This document shows positions 30,859 to 42,600 of a DNA stretch of 64,000 nucleotides, piece by piece; the first letter of the stretch is position 1; each line of letters opens with the position of its first letter. The notes below the pieces were generated by a model. The model searched no databases. It saw nothing but the letters and a program-made list of their open reading frames with translations, and was not told the origin of the DNA. The stretch comes from Dendrophyllia cribrosa (lineage: Eukaryota > Cnidaria > Anthozoa > Scleractinia > Dendrophylliidae). The translations under genes were made by a program, and so were the position numbers. The stretch spans positions 17,178,459 to 17,242,458 of the forward strand of contig JAJLRJ010000014.1 in assembly GCA_024195265.1 (NCBI GenBank), given 5' to 3'.

Positions 30859-33814
30859 CAACCTCGTTCCCAGGGGCTTCTCGGTTTTCAAAATGGCGGT
30901 TTGAGAGGAGAAACCCCTGGGACATAGCGATCTAAAACGACCGCTGATTGGTTTATTGATCCTGATTCTTACATCTATTCTGATTGGTTTACGTTTTTCT
31001 AAGAAAAGATGGCGGATCACGGTAGGTTCTTCGAGAAACCAAAACAATGCTATATCGAAGGTCTCCGAGACGTGAAAGTTGAACAGTTTTCCTGAGTAAC
31101 TGTTAACAAAACTGCAGCTGTTCCTGACGATGCGGCTGTTTTCCAACAAGCGTAAGATTTAGAGATAATTCGCCGATTTTCAGGCTTTGCGTTTACGGGT
31201 GGCGAATGGTAAATAATTTCGAGATATTTTTTTCTGCGAGCCCTACACTTTTAAACTTTCAAAATACGAGGCGGAGAGAAAAGCTATATGGAAAGGCTTT
31301 ACCAAATAAATCGAGACACCGAGACGTGGAGAACCGCTCAAATAACCGAGACTGCGAGACCCATAATCTTAATTTTTTGAAAGACCATTCGCCACTCACC
31401 CCCCGGTACGTGATAATTTATATAATTTTGGAATGACTGGAATGGGGAATGCTGAGCGTAATGTAATTTAATAGAGTCTAGAATACTGGCTGAACCTCGG
31501 TGTAAAAACATGTCTTGTTTTGTACCTATTTCTACCTATTGTCGTCTTGCGCTCTATTGTTTTACACAGTTTGTTTTCTTTGTTTTTCAGTTCATTTATG
31601 GTTTCATAAATAAAGCAGAGCCGACCGCCAATTGTTTGCTTTTCAGTTACTTATTCACTTGTGACAGCTTGACTGAAGTTAAGCTCAATTTAGTTTTTAA
31701 AACATGTCAATAAAAAACAAAACAGATATGCATTCCTCAAAATGCCAAGATTTTAGTATAACCCCCAACATTAATGGGCCATTCCATTTTATATCCGTAC
31801 CCCCCCCCCCCCTCTCCCATTGAGGTATGCACTCAACATCCCCCCTAAGGAAAAAAAGATCAAAGGGCCGACAGAACACCCCCCTTAGAAATAGCAGATC
31901 TTTCTGTTACCCCCTTGGGAAATTTTTGAAGATCAAAGGATGTCGACGCAAGTCCCCCCCCCAAGGAGACCCTTATACCTCAATAGGGGGGGGGGGGGGG
32001 GGGGGGTTGCGGATATTAATTTTGCACATGCATGTATGTACTATTGTTTTTATTTAGGCAATCTTTTGTTCTGGCTTTTGTTTCAGTCTTCAGAACTTAT
32101 TCATAATTTGTGGGATTATATGGAAATCTTACCCTCAAAATGCCCAACCACATTTTCAGGCCCAAGAACTGTTTTTAAGATTTTGCTTCTATGAAATGGC
32201 AATGTAGTTTATAGTTGGCAAATCATCCCAGGTACTCTGGATACCAGACGTTCTCTTACAGCAGGCCTTTTGCCCTGAGGCTCTTCCTTGTGGCAAAAAT
32301 ATGAGTCAAAAGAGGCATGTAATATCATATAGTTTTTAACACAACCATGGAGAACAGGGTGCTTTCTGGTCAGGCCTTTCTCTTGCAATCCAGTCTGGCT
32401 TTGTTTAATGTGTCAGGAGCATAAGATTCCCACTGACATGTACATGGCCTTAGGAGTTGTAAGGGCTTACAAGCATCCCTGCCACATCAGACAGGGAAGC
32501 TTTGATTTAAAACAATCAGGTAATCAAGTGACCAAACTTTTCTACCTGTAAACAATGGCTGGATTTAGGAAGCCCAGTCCAGCTTCTGAAGTTGACCAAA
32601 GCTATATATTATTTTAACTTTAGAAGGGTTTCCTCATCAATTCATTCCCAGGGTTACAATTTGCCAGAGGGGATTTTCTATGCCAGTCACAGTTAGTTGA
32701 CATGAACCAATATGTATACTTCATGTGTAATATCCAGGTAGGGATTGACAGGGAAGTGTGTACAAAGTCGGCATATTTGGAATTAAAGATTTTGGCCGTT
32801 AAACGATAATTTTTAAATTGGGGGACGAGTAGCTTTGGCCCATGACTTGTTTATTTGCTGGTTTCAGAATACTGTCACATCCCCTGGTCACCATTTAGGG
32901 CAGATGTAGCTGCATTTGGAAATGGAGTAAATGTACTTTAATCTTCAATTTTACAGTTTTATTTGATTTATTTGATAATAAAATACACTAATCACACTGC
33001 TGTCATTTCCAACATAAATTGTACATGTTTTCCTCAGAAACAATAATTGTGACAAACACCTCTAACAAATATGGGAAAAATACTTTGACTTGTCTTCACT
33101 TTTCTTCTTTTTTTTTTAGAAAATGTTAGCTTGGTGGGAGATAAATTCCCGGAAATGAGTAAATAAAAAGCACTTAATTTAACTTATTTTGCTGTTGTCA
33201 GTGTTTTGACTGGATCAGCAAACCATCTCTGATTAAAAGATCAAGTAAAAGTGTTTTATTGAGGGGAAGGCGGTAAATTCCAACAAAACGGTGATACCCG
33301 CGCAAGAGCAACGGCGAAAGCATCGACGGTTAAATCGAAAAAATATAACCACAAAAACTTCATGCTATTTTGTTGCTTGCGGGCGTGATCGTGGGAAAAG
33401 AAGCCGAAAATACTATAATATAAGAAACCCAAAGTCTTTTAGCTGAGACGGTAAATTTACTCCTTTCCTTTGAAAAATCGCGCTTCCTTGAAAAAAAAAA
33501 GTTTCGTAATCTGCGGCGTTTCGAATTTTTACCTTCATTGCCTGTGTATCATTTTTCTTGAAACAGCAAAGCAAAGAAAAACTTGACTGGTCGATAAATG
33601 GTTCCACAGAAATCCCTCCTTGGCCGCCATTTTGTTTGCTTTCCTCTTGGTTTGCAATCTCGTACCCAGATCTTCTCACTCTTTTCCTTGTCCGCCATTT
33701 TGAATACATCTTCACAAATAGTGCAGATTTTGATCACGTGATCTACTGTGTGCCAGGGTCTTCTCCCGAAGCGCCGCCATATTGAAAACCGAGAAGACCC
33801 TGGGAACGAGGTTG
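30859..33814. mobile_element. CAACCTCG element, 2,956 bp, with perfect 9-bp target duplication
   Basis: The left terminus CAACCTCGTTCCCAGGGGCTT, then 'ctcggttttcaaaatggcgg', pairs with 'ccgccatattgaaaaccgag' and AAGACCCTGGGAACGAGGTTG at the right. The 9-mer actgtaatc flanks it on both sides (30,850-30,858 and 33,815-33,823). A 9-bp duplication points to a Mutator-like mechanism, by inference only. No transposase is visible in any frame. The interior holds a poly-C/poly-G element, single-copy-looking AT-rich DNA and a second set of 'cgccattttg' blocks near the right end. Confidence 0.85.
31783..32024. mobile_element. Poly-C to poly-G inverted element
   Basis: The left end 'tttatatccgta' plus a C run and 'tcccattgaggtat' is mirrored by 'atacctcaata', a run of about 22 G, then 'ttgcggatattaa'. 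The interior carries further short C runs spaced about every 40-50 bp. It is related in architecture to the other poly-G-bounded elements. Confidence 0.7.
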
Positions 33815-34929
33815 ACTGTAATCTTCACCCCCACCGATTCTCTAGAAACTATTCAAACTGTAATCAGTACTCACTGTTGAGCATAGTAGCTGATAGATGG
33901 TCTCAATATTTGAAGCAGCAAACTTCTGTTCTCTTTTGCAGTTATACCGTTGTAAAATTTAAATTTTTTGTTTTTCTGCTTTCGCGGTTGATTGGTTTGC
34001 GCGCGATCTTCTCAACGGTCATGTCACGCCGTACAAAGCTTTCCCCCGTGACATTTCGTTGAAAAAAAAATCGACCAAACGGCCAAGGTTCGATTCGGAA
34101 GTTAAGAAATTTAAAGCCTATAGAAGCAAAAGAAAATAAAAACAGCGGGTCAGGTTTTCAAACTAGATTATTGCAGGTGGCGATTATTTTTCGATCCGCA
34201 GAAACCCTCATCTGGTGACCTGTGATTATCAGATATCATCGAAAGTTCTCCGCCGCCTTCAAATTTTGCAAGGCCGTATTGCAATTAGCCACACACGGCA
34301 AAGTAGCTAGCTGCTGATTAGCAAGAGATCAAAGCAAAAGAAACGTTGTGTTGTAGCTATAAAAATTACCGTGCTGGGAATAAAAGTTGACAAGTTTACG
34401 GCAAGTTAGCGGTACTGTAGTTACATATTTGCATGCCGTAAGTTAAAACTTTCATTCGCCGAAACAGCCGATTTTGTCCTCGCTCAGTAGCTTTTTCAAA
34501 AATTCACTTTTTCCATGGAAACTATTCCTCAGGACTGTCATGTGTTATTGTCCGGCTTTTTCGCTAAATGTTTTTGCGATACTGCCGCGACGGACAAGTG
34601 TTGTGCGGAACAAGACTGACAAACCGATGAACGCGACAACTGAGCATGAGGCAAACGTATAGCTAAACGTCTGTCTGGTTTTTAGCCGTTATAGTACAAT
34701 CGCTCAGATTTCTACTTCATTTACAAAGAAAGACGAAAGGTAAACTAGCAATAAAAAAACTACAGCGAGGCGGCGACGATTCTTTCTCAAGGAAACAGAG
34801 AAGCGTGGTTTCGTGACCAACCGTTTGTTTGGGTTTCTTGCGGTTTCGAGTCGCTCCTGATTGGTTGCTGCACAATGGGAAATGTCAAAATCAAATCAAA
34901 GTGTTCACGGTTTTTGGATTCGCACAGTA

Positions 34930-35427
34930 AGTACTTTGCTTAACTTTTGCAAATTTCTCTCGTTTGACCGCGGTTAAGTCGCACTGTTCATTCGCTCATT
35001 TGTGTCCCCAGACCCTTTTTTCTCGTGAATACGCGAAGCATAATGAACGGATATCGCAGGTGGCGGCAAATATGCAAATAAGCACTCGCTCGCTTGCTCT
35101 GACACTCACTCCATCAGCTGTAAACTTTTTGTCGCGTAATGTTTTAAATTAGTTTTGTTACGAATGCGTTGCATAACAAGAACGTGAATCCAGCGATAAC
35201 AAAAATTAATTTATTGTAAACAAACATGAACAGCAATAAGCTTAAAGATATTTCGCATTTGGAGTCCTTTGATGAACAAACCAAATTTTTGTCTTTTGTG
35301 TCTCAGCGTGACAGTACAAATACACATTGTTTGAAATAGGAGAGAGCTGGACACGGTTGTGCGCTGGATCTGTTCCTCAAGTGAAAATATATCCGTGCGT
35401 TGTTCTACTGAACAGAATATGTCGACC
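34930..35427. other. Gene-free flank
   Basis: Apart from the outer inverted 'cgtttgaccgcggt' remnant near 34,965, nothing is recognised. Confidence 0.4.
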
Positions 35428-35431
35428 TTAA

Positions 35432-35768
35432 AGGAGCTATGTCATGGTGATTTTGAGGTTTTCGGGTCAAAACTGCCCCAAATTAAAACTAAGTATCAAG
35501 TGAATTTTAGCAGAGAAAATAAACCATAATCGGAGTTTTAGCGAATTTTCTAAGACACAAGCGATAAACTTGAAAAAATTGGCCCAATTTTTTCAAGATA
35601 CAATCCATTTCCATCCTGGCCATCTGCAGCCCAAGACACTTATTTTTACTTTTAGAGCACTAGTAGAATAATTTTAAACAAAACTGGATTCTTAATTTTG
35701 GAATTTCACTGATATAAAGATGTATTTTGGCTTTTTAAAGTAACGCTAAAAATGGTGACATAGCCCCT
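35432..35768. mobile_element. TTAA-flanked MITE (piggyBac-like)
   Basis: TTAA occurs at 35,428-35,431 and 35,769-35,772. Inside are AGGAGCTATGTCATGGTGA at the left and AATGGTGACATAGCCCCT at the right. TTAA duplication is characteristic of piggyBac-type transposition. Confidence 0.8.
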
Positions 35769-36518
35769 TTAAATATCACACATCATATCGCGGATTACGG
35801 TACGTGGTTATAATTTAGATATACTGTACATTGCGTTACGCGTTAAAGATAAATTTGGCAATCTTAACGCAAGTGTTGATACAATAAAGCTTCCACGAAC
35901 GCGAGTGTCTCCTCAACCAAATCGACTAAGCACATGTCTAAATTCATTTCGACACATTTTTGTAAGGAAGGGTCGCTCAAATATGAGCCAGCAATGTGTA
36001 GAGCATTTCTTATTCACGGGTTGGCTTACAGGAGCCTTTGATGGGGGGTCTTTCATTTATTAGTCACCGGAACCAGAGCACAAGGACTAAGTCCAACTTG
36101 CTCAAATGTCATTTCTCATGAAATTGTGAATTTTTATCAACTTGGCCAATATCAAGCGTCATGTAAATTCATTCAAACTGGCAACTTTCAAATCTATTTT
36201 ATTCAAGTCATATTTCACTGGCCGTGCAAACCTTTCGAAAACGCACATTTCAACTTACACAGGAGAAAATACGAAGAACTTATGAGGTGTCCACGGCGGC
36301 CATGTTCCGGAAGAATACAAAATGTTTGCATAAACATAGAGTTTAAACTGAGCGTTTGCACATGACGTCACGGCGGCCATATTGGTGTCCCAAAACAATG
36401 AAATGGTGGCCATATTGAAATAAAAATTCCAAGTGTCGACATTACGTTATATAATTCTCAATAAGTGTCCGACCTCCTTCTGAGCTTTAGAAGGCAGACT
36501 CTACCCACTCAATAACCC

Positions 36519-36638
36519 ATTTCCGAGTTGCTCTTTGCCTCCTTTTCAAACCGAGGCCAAGTGCAAAACCATTCATATGGATACAAGTTTTGTTTCACAT
36601 GCAAACCGAAAAAGGAGGCTAAGAGCAACTCGGAAATG
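36519..36638. mobile_element. Short foldback element
   Basis: CATTTCCGAGTTGCTCTTTG then CCTCCTTTT is mirrored by AAAAAGGAGG then CTAAGAGCAACTCGGAAATG. The loop is about 60 bp. Confidence 0.88.
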
Positions 36639-37457
36639 GAATATTGCAACTGCCGTATTGTCTCAAATAATAGCCGGGTGGATTTTATGATTATTCAGCT
36701 CAAAAGTGGAGGATTGTCCGAGTGTGGCGAATATTTTAATCATAAGAAGCTAAAAGAAAATACAGATCCACTGAACAGTTAAATACAAAACATAAGTTCA
36801 ACCGACAATAATCGAGTCTGTTTAAGTCGTATAAGACTTTAAGTGTTATCAATACCCATCTTTACATGTGAATTTCCAACGTAGAAAGTCTAGAAAGAAA
36901 TTGGAAATACATGGAAATAAATGAGCAGGGAATAGTTATTAAAGGCTGTAGTTGGAGGAAATACGGTATGTGTCTTTACTATTACTTAGGGAAGTGGTCA
37001 TAACAAGTATACTCGACGAGGACCCACCCTGTGTAGGGGTAGGGGAACTACGCAAGATATCACCTATCTGATGAGTGTAATGGACACAATGCTTTGGCCT
37101 AAAAATTGGAGATGAGACTTTAATATTCTGTGTGCATGAAGCTTGCATTGCTAGTAAAATGGCACAGGAAGATTGGAATCTTTCTTTCAGTTTCTACTCC
37201 TGATAGAATGGGGGCTATACCAACAAGACACCATCTTTTCAGGTGGGGGAGAGGGGTTACATAAGAAGACCACCAGTCTTTTGTAAAATGGTGGGTCCTG
37301 TCCGAGTACAATAGTTTTGACCATTTCCCTTAACTATTACTAATACCGTCTTACATGGCTACAACAGCACTTCTATAGCTTTATGTATGTGTATGTTTAT
37401 TATGTTTATGTATTCTATAGCTTTATGTATGTGATTATGTTCTTAGAGTGGTTTGCA
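36639..37457. other. Gene-free stretch
   Basis: No supportable coding exon, RNA or terminal repeat is recognised. Confidence 0.4.
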
Positions 37458-37712
37458 ATGTGTCGAAAGTAATATTGCGATTGCTTGGTTTTGCATTGCT
37501 ACGCACTGTGATTGGCTAAAAAAATCTCGCGCCACTTTCTCGACCAATCAGAAGTAAAATCAAAACCAATCGTGGTTTTCCCGCGCTTGGCGCCGGCTAC
37601 ATGTATTTGCGACGAGTTTTCATTGGTTCATTAAATTGTCGTGGACTCTTGTGATTGGTCGGAGTAATTACTTTGGTTTTGGTTTTACGACACTCGATTG
37701 AAAACTGCTTTT
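37458..37712. mobile_element. CCAAT-rich MITE, second locus
   Basis: It has the same block order as 2112-2390 (gtgtcgaaagtaat, ttggttttgcattgc, accaatcagaag, gcgcttggcgccggc, tttacgacactcgattgaaaactgc). The left terminal repeat is worn. Confidence 0.82.
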
Positions 37713-38056
37713 TTTATGTTACGTATCGTATTGTTGTTTTCCTGTATCTATTAAAATTATCAATAAAAAATATTAAAAAACAAAAAAATTACTTTATTAT
37801 CATTTACATTTCATGTAATACAAGACTAAATAAAAAGTAATTTTAATAAATACACAACAAATTTATATACAATTTTTAAAACGAATAGCGGGTACGAAAT
37901 AAAAAAATTAATAAAACATGGTAGATATTGGCGAAGAAAGAGCGAAACTCCGAGATTTGCTTTTTATTTGTATGCTTGTTCTCTCTTTTTGTAGAATTCG
38001 ATAATTACATCCTAAACAAACGTACAATCCGTAATCACGTTTTTACTGATAGTATT
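37713..38056. other. AT-rich gene-free stretch
   Basis: It is mostly A/T runs with no identifiable feature. Confidence 0.4.
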
Positions 38057-38059
38057 ATT

Positions 38060-38427
38060 AGGGAGCTTAAGCAACCACGACGCCGACGGCAGCGAGAACG
38101 GCACAAAACAATAGGCTTAATGAGCGAAAACAATACCTCTGCACGTGCGTTTTACATTTTGGTACATTTCTTTGCCGTTCCTTGCAAAACAACAACGTCA
38201 AATGATCAAATTATAGGTTTTTTGGAGAACGTGAACACACGACGGTTAATTTTCCTTTCTCCATTTGAACCGGAAAGCCATCCCTTCAAATTCAGCTCCT
38301 GGACAATCCAGTCACATTAGACAAACTAAACAAATTGGAGCAACTGCAAAGTAGTTTAAAATAGCGCGAATCCTTTTTTCAAGTGACGTTTTCCTTGGCG
38401 TTGCCGTCGTCGTTGCTTAAGCTCCCT
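38060..38427. mobile_element. MITE with AGGGAGCTTAAGCA termini and ATT target duplication
   Basis: The left end AGGGAGCTTAAGCAACCACG and the right end CGTTGCTTAAGCTCCCT form about 40-bp TIRs that also include cgacggcagcgagaacg/cgttttccttggcgttgccg. ATT flanks both sides (38,057-38,059 and 38,428-38,430). Confidence 0.85.
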
Positions 38428-38994
38428 ATTTTTACAGATTGGAGACTGGGTCGGCTTGATTTCCAGCCACTGTAAAACCCGACTCCCTCAAACGGCTGGA
38501 AATCGAGTCTTGATTTTAGAGGATTCGCATGATCTTTATTATACATGCGAGGTATTTTCTTGTGGAGTCAAAAATCGTAAAAAAAAAAATTCAACAAAAA
38601 CGTTGCGCTATACGCTAGTCTGAACGCCTGTTCAAAAAAGGTTCATCTAATTTACCTTTACTTAAGGGAACTCTGCTAAAAAACTATGCTAACCCTGGTG
38701 TCTAAAACCTGAGGGTTTTGGGCGCTATGTGTAATTTAAACTTACACTAATTAACAAAATGTGCATGTTATAATATTACTTATTTTCTATACAGCGGCAT
38801 AAAACAAATTCGTTAAGCAGGGTTTGACTCGCTGAACGTTGCCATGGTTATTAATTACGGTGGGTGGGTTTGGGGGGCGGGTGGGTGGGTGGGAGGGTAA
38901 CGCTATATCACGGTACGAAGTCGTGACTCACGCTAGGCTGGGCCACCTTATAATCCATAGTTTAAAGTCTCATAAAAAGCGACTAGGAGTTAAA

Positions 38995-39170
38995 CAGTGG
39001 AATCCCGATTTTTCAAACCTCCAAGGGAAACGGAAATTGTGGTTCGAAAAATCGGGAGTTCGAAAAATCGAAGGTGGTATTGACTGAAATCAAATCCAAA
39101 GGAAAGAGTTTTGGTTTCAATAATCGGGAGTTACAAAAAATCGAGTATTCGAAAAATCGGGATTCCACTG
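38995..39170. mobile_element. MITE with CAGTGGAATCCC termini (pogo/mariner-like)
   Basis: CAGTGGAATCCCGATTTTTC at the left pairs with GAAAAATCGGGATTCCACTG at the right. Internal repeats of 'ttcgaaaaatcgggag' are seen. The right flank is TA and the left flank is mutated. Termini of this type are typical of pogo-like elements. Confidence 0.8.
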
Positions 39171-39324
39171 TATATTACTTCTCCTTCAATACATTAGGGG
39201 CACTTTCCTATTTTTCTAGGTTTTTCTGAAGCCTGCAGGGACCGACTTGTATCAACTGGACAGCGCCTCGATGGTCACACGTGCTACTAAATATAAACTG
39301 CCATACAATAGTTTGATTGACAGG

Positions 39325-39419
39325 TAGCCTGTTCCAGGCGTTCAGTTTCGCTCGCTTTCCTTCGCGCCTTCCCCAACTATTCGCGCTTTCCCCACTATCT
39401 GAACGCCTGAAACAGGCTA
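39325..39419. mobile_element. Compact TA-flanked MITE (uninterrupted relative of 15,133-15,827)
   Basis: GCCTGTTCCAGGCGTTCAG and CTGAACGCCTGAAACAGGC lie with TA on both sides. It lies 12 bp beyond the stop codon of the MGAT5 gene, inside the likely 3' UTR. Confidence 0.88.
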
Positions 39420-39430
39420 ATTGACAGGTG

Positions 39431-39632
39431 TCAGCACTCATCACAGAGAGCTACCTGCCCTTTCTTGTATTTTCTACAAGGACACAAGCGCATGGTGCTC
39501 GGACTCGTTCCCGTGCAGCTGAAGAGAAGAGACTGGGTCTGAACAATACAGGCTTGAGATTCCTTTCTGAAGCCTGGGGCGATAAGGGAAGGCACCTCCT
39601 CCAGACGACTTGTGTTGCAAGGAAAACCATTC
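39431..39632 (-). CDS. MGAT5: MGAT5 last exon
   Basis: It encodes NGFPCNTSRLEEVPSLIA ... QSLLFSCTGTSPSTMRLCPC ... GQVALCDEC, then TGA at 39,431-39,433. It contains the conserved C-terminal cysteine cluster. Confidence 0.95.
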
Positions 39633-42600
39633 CTGTCACGCAAACAACAATCAGTCACACAAAAAGTAAGAACAAACAAGCGGCAAATATAACATAAATT
39701 GTAATTTGTAATAAATGCAACCCTTTCACTCCCAGAGACAATCATGGAGACATGTAGTGTAGTTCTTACTTTTGAGTCTGAGGACGAAATCCTATGGTGT
39801 AACCATTTAAATGAAACCTCTTCAGCAACACTTTTGCATGGTACCATTTGTTCTAACTTTTGAGTCTGTAGACGAAATCCTATGGTGTGACCATTCAAAT
39901 AAAACCTCTTCAGCAATACTTTTGCATGGTACCATTTGTTCTAACTTTTGAGTCTGTGGACGAAATCCTATGATGTGACCATTCAAATAAAACCTCTTCA
40001 GCAATACTTTTGCATGGTACCATTTGTTCTAACTTTTGAGTCTGTGGACGAAATCCTATGATGTGACCATTCAAATAAAACCTCTTCAGCAATACTTTTG
40101 CATGGTACCATTTGTTCTAACTTTTGAGTCTGTGGACGAAATCCTATGATGTGACTATTCAAATAAAACCTCTTCAGCAATACTTTTGCATGGTACCATT
40201 TGTTCTAACTTTTGAGTCTGTGGACGAAATCCTATGATGTGACCATTCAAATAAAACCTCTTCAGCAATACTTTTGCATGGTACCATTTGTTCTAACTTT
40301 TGAGTCTGAGGACGAAATCCTATGGTGTGACCATTCAAATGAAACCTCTTCAGCAGTACTTTTGCATGGTACCATTTGTTCTAACTTTAGAGTCTGAGGA
40401 CGAAATCCTATGGTGTGACCATTCAAATGAAACCTCTTCAGCAGTACTTTTGCATGGTACCATTTGTTCTAACTTTTGAGTCTGTTGACGAAATCCTATG
40501 GTGTGACCATTCAAATGAAACCTCTTCGCCAGTACTTTTGCATGGTACCATTTGTTCTAACTTTTGAGTCTGTTGACGAAATCCTATGGTGTGACCATTC
40601 AAATGAAACCTCTTCAGCAGTACTTTTGCATGGTACCATTTGTTCTAACTTTTGAGTCTGTTGATGAAATCCTATGGTGTGACCATTCAAATGAAACCTC
40701 TTCAGCAGTACTTTTGTATGGTACCATTTGTTCTAACTTTTGAGTCTGTTGATGAAATCCTATGGTGTGACCATTCAAATGAAACCTCTTCAGCAGTACT
40801 TTTGCATGGTACCATTTGTTCTAACTTTTTAGTCTGTTGACGAAATCCTATGGTGTGACCATTCAAATGAAACCTCTTCAGCAGTACTTTTGCATGGTAC
40901 CATATGTTCTAACTTTTGAGTCTGTGGATGAAATCCTATGGTGTGACCATTCAAATGAAACCTCTTCAGCAGTACTTTTACATAGTAGCATTTGTTTTAC
41001 AATATTTTGCAAAATGAAATTTGGGATTTTTCTTGAATTTTGATTTTTGGCACTCTTGGGAGTGAAAGGGTTAATCATTAACAGGCACTCCATTACCCAG
41101 GGTACCAGAGGGTCTCTCTTGGCGCGCTTTCATGAGAAGTTGGGGCCGGCCAAATTCAAAGGCCGTCAATGAGCGGCGTATAATATGAGAAAGATGGCAC
41201 CCACTAGATAGGCAAATTAGTGACACAATGTTAATGTTGAAAAGTGCCAAAACTAAATTATTCCAGACGTTTCGGGCATTTTTAAACCGTTGGAAGTTGT
41301 GTTCTTAACCAGTTGAAACAGTGCGCGCGATCTCAAATAAACCGGAACTCCGCGCGGCTGACTGGTACCAAGCTTGAAAATGGGGGGGGGGGGGGGGGAG
41401 CAGGCCAAAAAACAGGGAGAGTGTGAAACGATCTATGTCGTAGGTCTGTCGTAAGCATGAGAAAGTTGTTCCATGCATTCGTTGAATTTGTCGTGACTGG
41501 CCAAAACTGAGGCTTAAGGGCAATCATTAGAAAGTCGATCTACTCAGTGAATACTTACTCCGTTAATGATGCTTGGGAGTTAATTGTTTTGAAGAACTCT
41601 GGTTCACACACCATGTCTGTAAGACAGTTAAATCAAGACTTAAGGCCCGTTTACACATGTGATTTTTGATGCAATTTTTGTCGCGCTCTCCAATGCAACT
41701 TTTGCCGCAAGTATAAACTAGCGGCGATTTCCTGTGCGATTCGGGTGCGACATTTGCTTTGATTTGCTGTGATTTTCCAAAAATCGCCGCCAAATTGCAT
41801 CAGGTTTCGAACATGTTCGAAACCTCTGCGACATCGCGCGACAAATCGCACTGAAATCGCCGCCCGTTTACAGATGCGATTTGAAGATGCAACTTGCGCG
41901 CGACAAAAATTGCATCGATAAGTGCGAAAAACATTGCACAAAAAAATCGCCTGTGTAAACGGGCCTTTAGACTATCGAAAAATGACAGCAAACTAAACTT
42001 TGGGAGGGGAGCATTCAAAGTAAATTCCTGCTTGACTATTTGGTTTAAGACCCTACACAAACGACATTCCGGTGGTTTAATCTTAATCTAGTTTCACTTT
42101 GGAAGTAAGGACTCTAAGCAGTACTTTCCTGTGGTACTGTTTATTATGCTGTACAAGGTGGTTTTAACTTTTGAGTCTGTGGATGAAATCGTAAAGTGTG
42201 ATCATTCAAATGAAAGCTATTGAGGAGTACTCACCTGTGGTACTGTTTATTATGCTGTGCAAGGTGGTTCTAACTTTTGAGTTTGTGGATGAAATCCTCC
42301 AGTGTAACCATACAAATGAAAGCTACTGAGCAGTACTTTCCTGTGGTACTGTTTATTATGCTGTACAAGGTGGTTAAAACGTTTGAGTCTGTGGATGAAA
42401 TCCTAAAGTGTGACCATTCAAATGAAAGCTAATGAGCAGTACTTTCCTGTGGTACTGTTTATTATGCTGTACAAGGTGGTTCTAACTTCTGAGTCTGTGG
42501 ATGAAATCCTAAAGTGTGATCATTCAAATGAAAGCTGTTGAGCAATACTTTCCTGTGGTGCTGTTTGTTTATCAATGTTTTGCTAAATGAAATTTGGGCC

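Larger units (their letters stand above)
30725..34929. mobile_element. 4.2-kb unit bounded by about 115-bp inverted repeats
   Basis: The left arm (30,725-30,840) starts TACTGTGCGAATCCAAAAAC and continues through 'ttgatttgattttgacattt' to 'cccaaacaaacggtt'. The right arm (34,813-34,929) is its reverse complement with few changes. Outside the arms a further inverted 'cgtttgaccgcggt' pair (about 30,390 and 34,968) suggests a still longer original repeat. No transposase is recognised inside, and no clear target duplication was found. A second TIR element is nested at 30,859-33,814, and most of the remaining interior (33,824-34,807) shows nothing identifiable. Confidence 0.75.

Noticed and set aside
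37065..37085. Another CTGATGAG as a hammerhead core
   Set aside because: No GAAAC or stem II partner follows within the needed distance.
39431..39916. 161-codon ORF joining the last MGAT5 exon to 88-bp repeat sequence
   Set aside because: The part above 39,632 is intron and satellite. A clean acceptor (tgacag) and the frame of exon 20 place the exon start at 39,632.
39752..41040. Repeat array considered as a CRISPR-like array
   Set aside because: The 88-bp units are contiguous with no unique spacers, lie within a eukaryotic intron and have MITE ends. There are no cas genes.
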